Positions 8,582 through 20,261 of a stretch of 64,000 nucleotides of DNA are shown piece after piece (within the stretch, counting starts at the first letter, position 1; every line of letters begins with the position of its first letter). Source of the DNA: Bacteroidota bacterium (GTDB lineage Bacteria; Bacteroidota; Ignavibacteria; Ignavibacteriales; SURF-24); assembly GCA_030706145.1 (NCBI GenBank), contig JAUZPB010000004.1, positions 23,355 to 87,354 of the forward strand, written 5' to 3'. The notes beneath the pieces were generated by a model that was given only the letters and a program-made list of their open reading frames with translations, ran no database searches and was not told where the DNA came from. Both the position numbers and the translations under genes were made by a program.

Positions 8582-10102
8582 TTAGTGCTTAAAATTTCTA
8601 ATTCCAGTAAAAATCATAACTAAATTATTATCATCTGCAGCCTTAATTACTTCCTGATCCCGTATTGATCCACCAGGCTGAACTATAGCCGTGATACCAT
8701 AAGAGGCCATTTCATTTACGCTATCAGGAAATGGGAAATAAGCATCTGAAGCTGCAACAGCTCCACTTACCTCATGTCCCAATTCTTTAGCTTTTGAGGC
8801 TGCAATCTTGACCGAATCAACTCGTGACATTTGTCCTGCACCGACACCTAAAATCTTCTTATCTTTCACATAGACAATCGCATTTGACTTAACATGTTTG
8901 CAAATAACCCAAGCGAAATGCAGGTCTTCCATAAGAGAATTATCTGCCTGCTTTTTTGTAACAGTTTTAACTTCTTTCAAATTAAGTTTAGAATTATCCT
9001 TCTGTTGGGCAATTAGTCCGCCCGGCACACTCTTGAAGTTCATTGTCCCGTCTGCCAAAGGTAGCAATACTTTAACTAACCTTCTGTTTTTCTTTGTCTT
9101 AAGAAGTTCAAGTGCATCCTGGTCAAAGTCATCTGCACAGACAACTTCAAGAAAAAGCTCATTTAACAATTTAGCAGTTTCAAGATCAACCTTCCCATTT
9201 AGGGCAACAATACCACCATAAGCAGAAACCGGATCACAAGAAAGAGCCTTCGTGTAAGCATTAGCAATACTGTCACTAATAGCTGCTCCGCAAGGATTAG
9301 TATGCTTTATAATGGCACATGCATTATCTCCTAGTTCTTGTGCCAGTTCAACAGCTGCCGCCATATCGACTATGTTATTATAGGAGACTTCCTTGCCATG
9401 CAGAATCTCAAAGTACTTATCAAAGTCACCGTAAAGAGCTGCAGATTGATGAGGATTTTCTCCATAACGCAGTGATTGTGCGATAGGTAAATTTATCCTT
9501 ATATTGGACTGCGGAAGTTCAAAGGTTTTTTCAAGAAAGTTTGCTATTAAGGTATCATAATAGGAGGTATAAGAGAAAGCTTCAGCAGCAAGCTTGCTCT
9601 TTGTAGAAATTGAGATATCTCCTTTCCTTAATTCCTCTATAAAATCCGAATATTGGTCCGGACGAGTAAGGACAGAAACATATTTGTAATTTTTTGAAGC
9701 TGCCCTTATAAGGCTTGGACCGCCAATATCTATATTCTCTATTTTATAATCAAGGTCAACATCCTCGCGGTTAACAACCTGAGGGAATGGATAGAGATTA
9801 ACACAAACAATATCAATAGGAAAAACATTGTTTTCCTTAGCCTCAGCAATATCTGAAGCATTATCCCTACGCATTAGTATGCCGCCAAATATTTTTGGCT
9901 GAAGGGTTTTTACTCTTCCTGAAAATATTTCAGGGAAAGATGCATATGTACTAATTTCAGTACAAGTAATATTGTTCTCATTCAATAACTTAGCTGTATT
10001 ACCTGTAGCTAAAATTTCATAATTAAGGTTAGACAGTGCTCCTGCAAATTCAACTAGATTTGACTTATCTGAGACACTGATTAAAGCAAGTTTTTTCAAC
10101 AT
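8582..10102 (-). CDS. purH: Bifunctional AICAR formyltransferase / IMP cyclohydrolase
   Basis: 506-residue enzyme for the last two steps of de novo IMP synthesis. The N-terminal MGS-like cyclohydrolase domain (about 1-150) begins LALISVSDKSNLVEFA and holds GRVKTLQPKIFGGIL. The larger transformylase domain contains RYGENPHQSAALYGD, KHTNPCGAA, the VKSNAIVY segment and the C-terminal FTGIRNFKH. All expected regions are present at normal length. It lies 16 bases after purN and 8 bases before mreB on the same strand. Confidence 0.97.
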   Translation of the reverse strand: MLKKLALISVSDKSNLVEFAGALSNLNYEILATGNTAKLLNENNITCTEISTYASFPEIFSGRVKTLQPKIFGGILMRRDNASDIAEAKENNVFPIDIVCVNLYPFPQVVNREDVDLDYKIENIDIGGPSLIRAASKNYKYVSVLTRPDQYSDFIEELRKGDISISTKSKLAAEAFSYTSYYDTLIANFLEKTFELPQSNIRINLPIAQSLRYGENPHQSAALYGDFDKYFEILHGKEVSYNNIVDMAAAVELAQELGDNACAIIKHTNPCGAAISDSIANAYTKALSCDPVSAYGGIVALNGKVDLETAKLLNELFLEVVCADDFDQDALELLKTKKNRRLVKVLLPLADGTMNFKSVPGGLIAQQKDNSKLNLKEVKTVTKKQADNSLMEDLHFAWVICKHVKSNAIVYVKDKKILGVGAGQMSRVDSVKIAASKAKELGHEVSGAVAASDAYFPFPDSVNEMASYGITAIVQPGGSIRDQEVIKAADDNNLVMIFTGIRNFKH

Positions 10103-10118
10103 TTATCCGCAATGATTA

Positions 10119-10733
10119 TTAATGCACAATAACACGATTTTCTGAAATTACTACTTTCTTTTCGCTTATTTTTTTTATAACAAATGGTAATAATTTATGT
10201 TCAATTTTCAAAACTCTTTCAGCAATCTCTTCCGGTGAACCAACATCTGATATGTCAACAGCTTCCTGCGCAATAATTTTGCCATTATCATAAATCTTGT
10301 CTACAAAATGAACTGTTGCTCCTGAAACCTTTGCTGAAGAATTAAAAACAGCCCGGTGAACATTCATTCCATACATACCCTTTCCTCCAAAACAAGGAAG
10401 TAGTGCAGGATGAATGTTAATGATTCTATTTTCGTATTCGTCGACTACAGTATCGGGTAATTTTTTCAGGAATCCGGCTAATACAATAAGATCAACCTGC
10501 TGCTTTAAGAGCAGCTCTGAGACTTCTTTATATGATATAAAACCGGGTTTATCTGTATTACTTATGCTGTAAACAGGGATTGAATACTTTTCTGCAATTT
10601 CCATAGCGCCACAAGATTCTTTATCTGTAAAAACAGATTTAACTTGTGCTTCCAGAACTTTAGAGGAAATAGCCTCTAAAATAGACTGAAAATTTGACCC
10701 TCTACCTGAAACAAAAACTGCTAAATTTAACAT
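10119..10733 (-). CDS. purN: Phosphoribosylglycinamide formyltransferase
   Basis: 204-residue folate-dependent GAR transformylase, third step of purine synthesis. It starts with the GRGSNFQSILEA nucleotide-binding turn. The catalytic core is seen as LAGFLKKL, NIHPALLP (Asn-His pair) and the GATVHFVDK loop with a following D in YDNGKIIAQ. GKGMYGMNVH is typical. It is the first gene of the purN-purH-mre run; about 220 AT-rich bases with a terminator of the preceding gene lie upstream, so the promoter is probably there. Confidence 0.95.
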   Translation of the reverse strand: MLNLAVFVSGRGSNFQSILEAISSKVLEAQVKSVFTDKESCGAMEIAEKYSIPVYSISNTDKPGFISYKEVSELLLKQQVDLIVLAGFLKKLPDTVVDEYENRIINIHPALLPCFGGKGMYGMNVHRAVFNSSAKVSGATVHFVDKIYDNGKIIAQEAVDISDVGSPEEIAERVLKIEHKLLPFVIKKISEKKVVISENRVIVH

Positions 10734-10880
10734 ATTATTATTTTTACGTGTCGAAATTAGTCATTTAGCAAAAAAGAATCAATGTAAAGCGTAATGGAAT
10801 GATGCAATAATTTGTCCCTAAAGCTATTTTAGTCAATAGTCTCAGGTAAATATATACTAATTTTATAATATCAAAATTAT

Positions 10881-10931
10881 AAAAAAAAGAGAAAAGATAC
10901 TTAAGATTTTAAGAATCTTTATCTTCTTTTT
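10881..10931 (-). terminator. Intrinsic terminator downstream of the TPR gene
   Basis: On the minus strand a long AT-rich hairpin has an upper stem AGATTCTTAA / TTAAGTATCT around an AATC loop. Its lower stem is A/G-rich against T/C-rich, and it ends in TCTCTTTTTTTTAT. It lies just after the stop of the TPR gene and before purN. Confidence 0.55.
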
Positions 10932-10952
10932 GCATAATTACACATAAATAGT

Positions 10953-14073
<3,121 letters not shown>

Positions 14074-14119
14074 CTAATGTTTATTTAATATTAAAATTTT
14101 ATTGCAAATAGTAAAATAC

Positions 14120-14214
14120 TCTCCGCACAAAAGAGTAAGTAGTACTCTGCGAAACCGAATATTCTTACATTAAAAAGAATTACTAAAAAATGCTAAAAGA
14201 GCTGCGAGCGGAGA
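14120..14214 (-). promoter_or_regulatory. Candidate structured 5' leader of pyrG
   Basis: A perfect 7-base outer pair TCTCCGC / GCGGAGA encloses two perfect 6-base hairpins: AGAGTA / TACTCT with a 5-base loop, and ATTCTT / AAGAAT with an 8-base loop. TCGCAG occurs twice inside on the minus strand. The base of the structure lies about 50 bases before the pyrG start, where a regulatory leader would sit. The repeats are certain; a regulatory role is inference. Chance hairpins in AT-rich DNA are possible for the inner stems but less likely for the GC-containing outer stem. Confidence 0.3.
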
Positions 14215-14321
14215 ACAGAAATATAGATTGTTAAATTGCAGGTCTAAATTTATCTAAAATTTTGGAAAAGTTCTACATGAAAAGGGAAATAATTGGGAAA
14301 TAATGAATGGCCTAAAAGAAA

Positions 14322-14370
14322 TACCCGGCACAGAATAGTATAAACTGATTATAAATATTTCTATGCCGGC
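14322..14370 (-). terminator. Intrinsic terminator downstream of apt
   Basis: On the minus strand CCGGCATAGAA pairs with TTCTGTGCCGG (11 pairs with one G-U) across a long AT loop, followed by GTATTTCTTTT. It begins about 27 bases after the apt stop. Confidence 0.55.
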
Positions 14371-14396
14371 AATATTTTACCATATTTTGTTAAACA

Positions 14397-14927
14397 CTAT
14401 TCGCTATCATAGCTGATAAGTGATCTAATATCATACTTTTTAAGCTTTTCTCTTCCACTAAGAAAGCTTAATTCAACAAGAAAAGATATCTGAACGATCT
14501 CTCCGCCAAGTTTTTCTACTAACTTGCATGCAGCTTCCATAGTTCCGCCAGTAGCCAGTAGGTCATCGTGCATTAAAATCTTATCCCCTTTTTTAATAGC
14601 GTCAGCGTGTATTTCAATCGAATCAACTCCATATTCAAGGACATATGTCTCTTTTACCGTGTCACCAGGCAATTTACCAGGCTTTCTAATTGGCACAAAA
14701 CCCGCATCTAATTTTTCTGCAAGCAATCCACCAAAGACAAATCCTCTTGACTCTACACCAACAACCTTATCGATCTTTAAGCCTTTAGCAAACTCGAGTA
14801 ATTCGCTAAGTGCTTGTTTAAGAGCATCTTTATCTTGAAGCAGCGTTGTAATATCTTTGAATACGATCCCTTTTTTGGGAAAATCCGGGACACTTCTTAT
14901 ATACCGGGATAAATCTGTAATGACCAT
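14397..14927 (-). CDS. apt: Adenine phosphoribosyltransferase
   Basis: 176-residue purine-salvage enzyme that makes AMP from adenine and PRPP. Family marks are IRSVPDFPKKGIVFKDITTLL at the N-terminus, VVGVESRGFVFGG, VPIRKPGKLPG and the PRPP-binding loop ILMHDDLLATGGTM. The second Asp-containing position reads HDDLLATGGT, as in normal Apt. Length is standard. It is a single gene between polX-like and pyrG, with its own terminator. Confidence 0.96.
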   Translation of the reverse strand: MVITDLSRYIRSVPDFPKKGIVFKDITTLLQDKDALKQALSELLEFAKGLKIDKVVGVESRGFVFGGLLAEKLDAGFVPIRKPGKLPGDTVKETYVLEYGVDSIEIHADAIKKGDKILMHDDLLATGGTMEAACKLVEKLGGEIVQISFLVELSFLSGREKLKKYDIRSLISYDSE

Positions 14928-15010
14928 TCAATCCTCTGAAATTAAATACGAAAGTTCAATTTTTAATTAAGTAAATTACCAAGGTTGAAGCACAAATAAA
15001 AACTCTTTCT

Positions 15011-16726
15011 TTAAACTTTCCTGCTGATTTTCCGTTTTAAGAATTTCCGAAAATCATTAATTTCATAGCAATTAATTACCTCTTCAGGTTGAAGTCCACC
15101 TTTTCTGGCCGTTCGAATTCCATATACAATATCTTTTATTCCTTCAGTAGAATGTGCATCAGGATTAATTGAGAAGATACACCCTTTCTCCCTTGCATAA
15201 TAGATCAATCTCCAATCCAGATCGAGTCTAAATGGGTTTGCATTTATCTCAAGAGCAACATTATTAGATGCACAGGCATCTATCACCTTTTGCATATAAA
15301 CATTATAGGCAGAACGAGATAAAAGAAGCCTACCGGTTGGATGACCAAGAAGATCTGTATTTGGGTTCTCAATAGCAGTAATTATTCTTTTTGTCATTTC
15401 ATCTTCCGTCATCTTGAATGAAGAATGAACTGAGGCGACAATAAACTCAAAATTCTTTAGGAAATCTTCCGAATAATCTAATTGACCATCTTTTAATATA
15501 TCACATTCAATTCCATGAAACAGCTTTATGCCAAGAGATTTTCTTAAGGACTGTATCTCTTCTTTCTGCTTAAGGACCCTTTCCTCATTTAATCCATTTG
15601 CATAAAATGCGGCTTTACTATGATCACAAATTACGGCAAATTCAAAGCCAAGAGCTTCAGCACTCTTAGACATTTCCATAATAGTATTTTGTCCATCAGA
15701 ATAGTTTGAATGAAAATGCAGTAATCCTTTGAAGTCCTTAATTGAAAGACGTGAATTATTCCGAAGTTCAGCAGGAGCTTCAAAATAGTTTACTTCCCTC
15801 ATCTCAGGAATAATAAATCCTACAGTAGAACCAATAAAGCTATTTTCATCTGTCTCTCCTTTTATATCATCTTCTTTTATTAAAGTCTTAATAAACTCTT
15901 CCGAGCCTGTAGTATGGAAAAGAAGTATCTCAAACTCACTTTTGGAAGTAGTGTAGTAGACAATAACCGGAAAGTCAGAATATTCATTTAATTCAAATCC
16001 CCCAGAAGCATCAGAACTAAAGTTTGGAAGTGTAGGTATCCTCTTGCTAATTTCAAACGTATCTTTGATCTCAAAACTTTCCTTTAATTCTTTTTCAAAC
16101 AACGACTTATCAGAAATTAGTATTAAAAATTCCAACTTTGATATTACTTCATTTGCTCTTCTATTTTCACCTGTAATTTCTATGCGGATAGAAGAAGAAA
16201 TCTTATTCAACTTATCAGTAATTTCAGCAGATCTTTTTTGAGCGATGTTCTGGAGTATCAGATTTCTATTAATATTAATTCGTTCAATTTCTTTTAGTAT
16301 GCTTTCCTGAGTCTTTTCACCAAAACCCTTAACTGAAGCAATCTGCCCGTCAAGACAAGCCGATTCAAGATCTTCAAGATTGTTAATTCCAAGCTCTGTG
16401 TAAAGGGTCTTTATCTTCTTAGCACCAAGCCCGTTAATTTTTAGAAGATCAAGAATACCAACAGGGACTTCAGATGTTACTGCATTGTATTCGCTAGAGA
16501 ATCCTTTTTCATAGTACTCATTTATTATTTGTAGCAGTCCTTTTCCAAGTCCTTTTACATTTTTTATTTCTCCGCTTTTAATAATGCTTTCAAGATCATC
16601 ATCAATTGCTCTAATGATATTTGCTCCATTACGGTAAGCATTTATTTTGAATGGATTATCTCCTTTAAATTCTAAGATTGAAGCAAGGTTATCTAAGAGA
16701 GTGACTAATTCTTTTTTTAACGACAT
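15011..16726 (-). CDS. PolX-like protein: helix-hairpin-helix, degenerate polymerase palm, PHP phosphoesterase
   Basis: 571 residues laid out like bacterial DNA polymerase X. An N-terminal helix-hairpin-helix region (about 1-150) has GDNPFKINAYRNGANII and KINGLGAKKIKTLYTELG. A central palm-like region (about 165-300) follows, then a C-terminal PHP domain (about 335-571). The PHP metal ligands look complete: LHFHSNYSDGQ, CDHSKAA, GIECDIL, ASVHSSF, GHPTGR and NPDAHS. The palm does not look complete: where family X has GS..RR...GDID it reads TGENRRANEVISKLEFLI, and the third Asp (usually qvDLRv) reads PVIVYY. Polymerase activity is therefore doubtful while a PHP nuclease/phosphatase role remains likely. 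My recollection is that related Bacteroidota proteins show similar changes. Confidence 0.85.
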   Translation of the reverse strand: MSLKKELVTLLDNLASILEFKGDNPFKINAYRNGANIIRAIDDDLESIIKSGEIKNVKGLGKGLLQIINEYYEKGFSSEYNAVTSEVPVGILDLLKINGLGAKKIKTLYTELGINNLEDLESACLDGQIASVKGFGEKTQESILKEIERININRNLILQNIAQKRSAEITDKLNKISSSIRIEITGENRRANEVISKLEFLILISDKSLFEKELKESFEIKDTFEISKRIPTLPNFSSDASGGFELNEYSDFPVIVYYTTSKSEFEILLFHTTGSEEFIKTLIKEDDIKGETDENSFIGSTVGFIIPEMREVNYFEAPAELRNNSRLSIKDFKGLLHFHSNYSDGQNTIMEMSKSAEALGFEFAVICDHSKAAFYANGLNEERVLKQKEEIQSLRKSLGIKLFHGIECDILKDGQLDYSEDFLKNFEFIVASVHSSFKMTEDEMTKRIITAIENPNTDLLGHPTGRLLLSRSAYNVYMQKVIDACASNNVALEINANPFRLDLDWRLIYYAREKGCIFSINPDAHSTEGIKDIVYGIRTARKGGLQPEEVINCYEINDFRKFLKRKISRKV

Positions 16727-16797
16727 AATTAATCCTAAAATTAAATTTAGAGACTACAAATAAAGAAAAAAGGTTAAAGATATGACGATTTCGAGTA

Positions 16798-17406
16798 TTA
16801 TTTAAAGTTACTTATAATTAGACTCATTTGAAAGTATGTAAGAGTGAATCCCAGTACAGATCCAGCTATTACCTGTGCAAGAGTGTGTCTTTTTAGTTCT
16901 ATTCTAGACCATCCCACCATTAGAAGCAAAGCTAAAAAGAAGAGTCCTTTTGGACCTATTGAAAAAGTGATGGCACCTAGTGGGCCCGCAACGCCCAGGG
17001 CATGGGCACTTATTTTCCAATGCTTATTTATAAAAATGACTATTAAGGTATTTGAGATGTAGCAGAACCAGAAACTGGAAGTAACAATGTTTACTTTGAA
17101 GAAAACCAGAATTATCCAGCCCACAATAAATGTCAGTACAGCAATAAAATATGGCACCGTTCGTTCTTCTTTTACTGAAGCATCCAAATCAATAATTTTC
17201 CCTTTTTTTCTAAAGTAAAAGAACATTATTGTTGGGGAAATAAAGCCGAAAATATAAGAAACTGCAAGAACAGTCATTTTATTTATAAATGACTGTTCAT
17301 AGTAAAAAGCAAAGAAAGTAAAAATTATGATTAGCAGACTTGGAGGAACAAACAAAGTTGATATTACTCTAGCAGCTAAAGTTGCCTTAGATTTCTCTTT
17401 TAACAT
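16798..17406 (-). CDS. PAP2-superfamily membrane protein
   Basis: 202-residue protein with about six hydrophobic segments. The C-terminal half resembles PAP2 lipid phosphatases: the second motif (usually PSGH) reads KISAHALGVAGP and the third (SRxxxxxHxxxD) reads SRIELKRHTLAQVIAG, with Gln in place of the usual Asp. The first motif may be KEERTVPY. Such variants occur in the Bacteroidota. A membrane phosphatase acting on an isoprenyl or phospholipid phosphate is possible but unproven. It is the last gene of the IDH-MFS-dusB-def run, 20 bases after def. Confidence 0.7.
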   Translation of the reverse strand: MLKEKSKATLAARVISTLFVPPSLLIIIFTFFAFYYEQSFINKMTVLAVSYIFGFISPTIMFFYFRKKGKIIDLDASVKEERTVPYFIAVLTFIVGWIILVFFKVNIVTSSFWFCYISNTLIVIFINKHWKISAHALGVAGPLGAITFSIGPKGLFFLALLLMVGWSRIELKRHTLAQVIAGSVLGFTLTYFQMSLIISNFK

Positions 17407-17426
17407 TATTCTCTCAGAGCTGGAAC

Positions 17427-17987
17427 TTATGCCTGGCCAGGTGTATTTTTCAAATTGCCATTAGCCAGATCTAAAACTGATTTAAGACTAATTTTCGTTT
17501 CGTTATCGTTATGCTGAAGATGATCTTCTTCCATTCTATCAACGAACAAAATGCCATCAAGATGATCTAATTCATGCTGGATACATCTTGCCATTGGACC
17601 TTTTCTCTCAATAATATTTTCTTTCCCAAAACGGTCAAAGTATTTAAGCTTAACATATTCAGCTCTTGGAACTTTACCAAAATAGCCTGGAAGCGAAAGG
17701 CAACCTTCAAAATCAACTTTTTTACCTTTTGAAAGTAATATCTCAGGATTTATTAGCTCTATATATTCATCCTGGTAGTCTATTACGACTATTCTTTTTA
17801 GAATGCCTAGCTGCGGAGCAGCTAAAGCAGCACCGTCGTCTCTGCTATGAAGCGTTACTTTCATTGAATCTACAAGTAACTGAAGTTTACTATGAAATAC
17901 TGTTACGGGTTTTGCAGCTTGTCTAAGTACTGGATCACCAAACTTCAGAATTTTTAATTTTTTTGCTAATTTTTTTTCTACGATCAT
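17427..17987 (-). CDS. def: Peptide deformylase
   Basis: 186-residue metalloenzyme that removes the N-formyl group from nascent proteins. All three motifs are present: DGAALAAPQLG (motif 1, with Ala-Ala in place of the usual Gly-Leu), EGCLSLPG with the Cys metal ligand, and QHELDHLDG with the two His ligands and catalytic Glu. The C-terminal tail is short. It begins seven bases after dusB, and the two are likely one transcript. Confidence 0.96.
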   Translation of the reverse strand: MIVEKKLAKKLKILKFGDPVLRQAAKPVTVFHSKLQLLVDSMKVTLHSRDDGAALAAPQLGILKRIVVIDYQDEYIELINPEILLSKGKKVDFEGCLSLPGYFGKVPRAEYVKLKYFDRFGKENIIERKGPMARCIQHELDHLDGILFVDRMEEDHLQHNDNETKISLKSVLDLANGNLKNTPGQA

Positions 17988-17994
17988 TTTTTTA

Positions 17995-19020
17995 TTAACC
18001 TTCAGTAATCCTAAGGGATTCCCCTAGTGGATCTATTTGTTTATCATTATAGATTTTTAGTTCTTCCATATAGCAGAGCAGTCTTTCTTCAATTGGTTTA
18101 TATTCAATAAGCTTCATCATTTCCTGGCGTATTTGAGAAACGCCGTATAAACCTTTCAAATAAGAAGAATAATACTTTCTGAATTCCAGAACAGCTCTTC
18201 TTTCGCCCTTGATCTCTATTGATTCCTTTAAGTGCCTTAGAGCTGTAGTGATCCTGATCTCAGGAGTAAGAGTAAGAGAGACAAAACCCTGAGAAAGTAT
18301 TTCCTTTGCTTCCTGAAAGATCCAAGGATTTGCTATAGCTCCTCTAGCAATCATAACAGCATCGGCTTTAGTAGAGTCAAAGACTTTCTTAACGTCCTCA
18401 GCACTGAAAACACCTCCATTAAGAGCAACCGGAATATCAACAACTTCCTTTACCCTGTCAATCCATTCCCAATCAGGGTCACCAGAGTGTCCCATTTGTC
18501 TTGTTCGGCAATGAATTGTTAATGCTTTAGCTCCAACATCTTCAAGCCTCTTAGCTATCTCGACGATCATTATACTATCATTATCCCATCCTATTCTGGT
18601 TTTAACCGTAACAGGAAGGCTAACCGAATCAACGATCTCTTTGACCATTTTTTGCAGGTATGGTGGGTCCTTTAATAGTCCTGCACCAGCTCCTCTGTTA
18701 GCAACTTTTTTGACCCAGCATCCTGCGTTAATATCAATAAGGTCCGGGTTTTCTCTTTCAGCAATTTTTGCAGCAGAGACCATAGACTCAAGGTTTTCAC
18801 CATAGATCTGAATTCCAACAGGTCTTTCGCTTTCAGTGATCTTAAGTTTCTTGTGTGTTTTTTCCACAGAACGAATCAGACCTTCAGAATTAACGAATTC
18901 TGTATAGACAACATCGGCACCAAATCCTTTACAAACATTTCTAAATGAAATATCAGTCACATCTTCCATTGGGGCCAGCAATAAAGCCTTATCAATTTGA
19001 ATTGAACCAACTTTGAACAT
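17995..19020 (-). CDS. dusB: tRNA-dihydrouridine synthase (DusB type)
   Basis: 341-residue FMN enzyme that reduces specific uridines in the tRNA D-loop. It opens with LLAPMEDVTDISFR, followed by DINAGCWVKKVANRGAGAGLL (catalytic Cys in NAGC), KTRIGWD, the TIHCRTR motif and ALNGGVFSAED and MIARGAIANPWIF, the FMN phosphate loops. Length and motif order fit DusB. The start shares one base with the MFS stop (TAATG). Confidence 0.93.
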   Translation of the reverse strand: MFKVGSIQIDKALLLAPMEDVTDISFRNVCKGFGADVVYTEFVNSEGLIRSVEKTHKKLKITESERPVGIQIYGENLESMVSAAKIAERENPDLIDINAGCWVKKVANRGAGAGLLKDPPYLQKMVKEIVDSVSLPVTVKTRIGWDNDSIMIVEIAKRLEDVGAKALTIHCRTRQMGHSGDPDWEWIDRVKEVVDIPVALNGGVFSAEDVKKVFDSTKADAVMIARGAIANPWIFQEAKEILSQGFVSLTLTPEIRITTALRHLKESIEIKGERRAVLEFRKYYSSYLKGLYGVSQIRQEMMKLIEYKPIEERLLCYMEELKIYNDKQIDPLGESLRITEG

Positions 19021-20258
19021 TAAAACTCTCTTCCAATATTTTCTTTTATAATAATTTTTTCTGCCTCACCATGGCTCTGAAGTACAAATTTTTTCGAATT
19101 AAATAAATAAAGGCAGAATAAAAACGTAAGGACCATAAATGCTCCGCCGGTCAGAAATGGGAACTGAAAGCCCAGAAAATCAAAGGCAAATCCGCCCCAT
19201 AGAGGACCTAATACACGGGCAAAGGCAGAAAGGGACTGATTTAGGCCAAGAATTGCCCCCTGCTCTTTTTCTGGTGAATATTTTGATACCATGCTAAGTA
19301 AAGTTGGCTGTAGAATACCTGTGCCCAAAGAAAGCACACACATTACAATGGCTAAACCAAGGAAATTTCCACCATAAGGAATCAGACCAAGTCCGAATAT
19401 CAAAATAAACGTACCTGCTAAGATAAGGAATTTTTCCGAAATTTTTTCACTAAGAATTCGTATGAGCCCTCCTTGTATCAAGGCTCCTGAAATTCCCATA
19501 ATTCCAAAAAGATATCCTGTTTGCTGATCTGTAAAATGATAATGTTTATAGCTTAATAGAGCAAACGTGCCATAAATATTTGCTCCAGAAAATGTCACAA
19601 TGAAGAACAAAAAAACGAGTGAACCAATTTCCGGGTGGCTAAGAACACTTTTAGTAAAATGTAAATCAAATATTTTCAGATCACGAAGCTTAAGTTTTCC
19701 TTCACTCTTTTGGACAGTTTCTTTAAGGAATAAGAATGTAAAAGCCAGAGCCGTTAATGAAAATCCAGCACTTACAAAGCCAACTACCTGATAGCCAAAG
19801 TGAGAAAGGATGCCACCTACAAATGGTCCGAATACAAAGCCAAGGCTAAAGGCAACGCCTATCATTCCCATTCCTTTGGTTCTCTCATGCTTTTCAGTTA
19901 TATCAGCAATATAAGCCTGAGCTACGCCAATATTACTTCCTCCAAATCCTCCCATTAGTCGTGAAATAAAGAGCATTAAATAGGAATGAGAGAAACTAAA
20001 TATTATGTATGAAATGCACGTCGATGAAAGAGAAATAAGTATTAATGGACGCCGGCCAAATTTATCTGATAATTTCCCAAGTATTGGATTAAAAATAAAT
20101 TGTACAAGTGAAAAAACTGCAAAGAGAATACCTATAGCGAAATCTGAAACGTGTATTTCCTTGCTAGCAAAAGTCGGTAAAATAGGGATAAGCAGACCAA
20201 AACCTAAAAGATCAATGAATACTGTCATAAAGATAGTCATCAGTGAAGTTTTTTTCAT
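19020..20258 (-). CDS. MFS transporter, drug-efflux (TetA-like) type
   Basis: 412-residue inner-membrane protein with twelve predicted helices. The motif-A loop GKLSDKFGRRPLI between helices 2 and 3 and the helix-5 region SLGFVFGPFVGGILSHFG place it with DHA1-type antiporters such as TetA. Substrate cannot be read from sequence. It sits between an isocitrate-dehydrogenase-like gene (3 bases) and dusB (1-base overlap), so it is expressed within a housekeeping run, which argues against a dedicated resistance gene. Confidence 0.85.
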   Translation of the reverse strand: MKKTSLMTIFMTVFIDLLGFGLLIPILPTFASKEIHVSDFAIGILFAVFSLVQFIFNPILGKLSDKFGRRPLILISLSSTCISYIIFSFSHSYLMLFISRLMGGFGGSNIGVAQAYIADITEKHERTKGMGMIGVAFSLGFVFGPFVGGILSHFGYQVVGFVSAGFSLTALAFTFLFLKETVQKSEGKLKLRDLKIFDLHFTKSVLSHPEIGSLVFLFFIVTFSGANIYGTFALLSYKHYHFTDQQTGYLFGIMGISGALIQGGLIRILSEKISEKFLILAGTFILIFGLGLIPYGGNFLGLAIVMCVLSLGTGILQPTLLSMVSKYSPEKEQGAILGLNQSLSAFARVLGPLWGGFAFDFLGFQFPFLTGGAFMVLTFLFCLYLFNSKKFVLQSHGEAEKIIIKENIGREF

Positions 20259-20261
20259 ATG

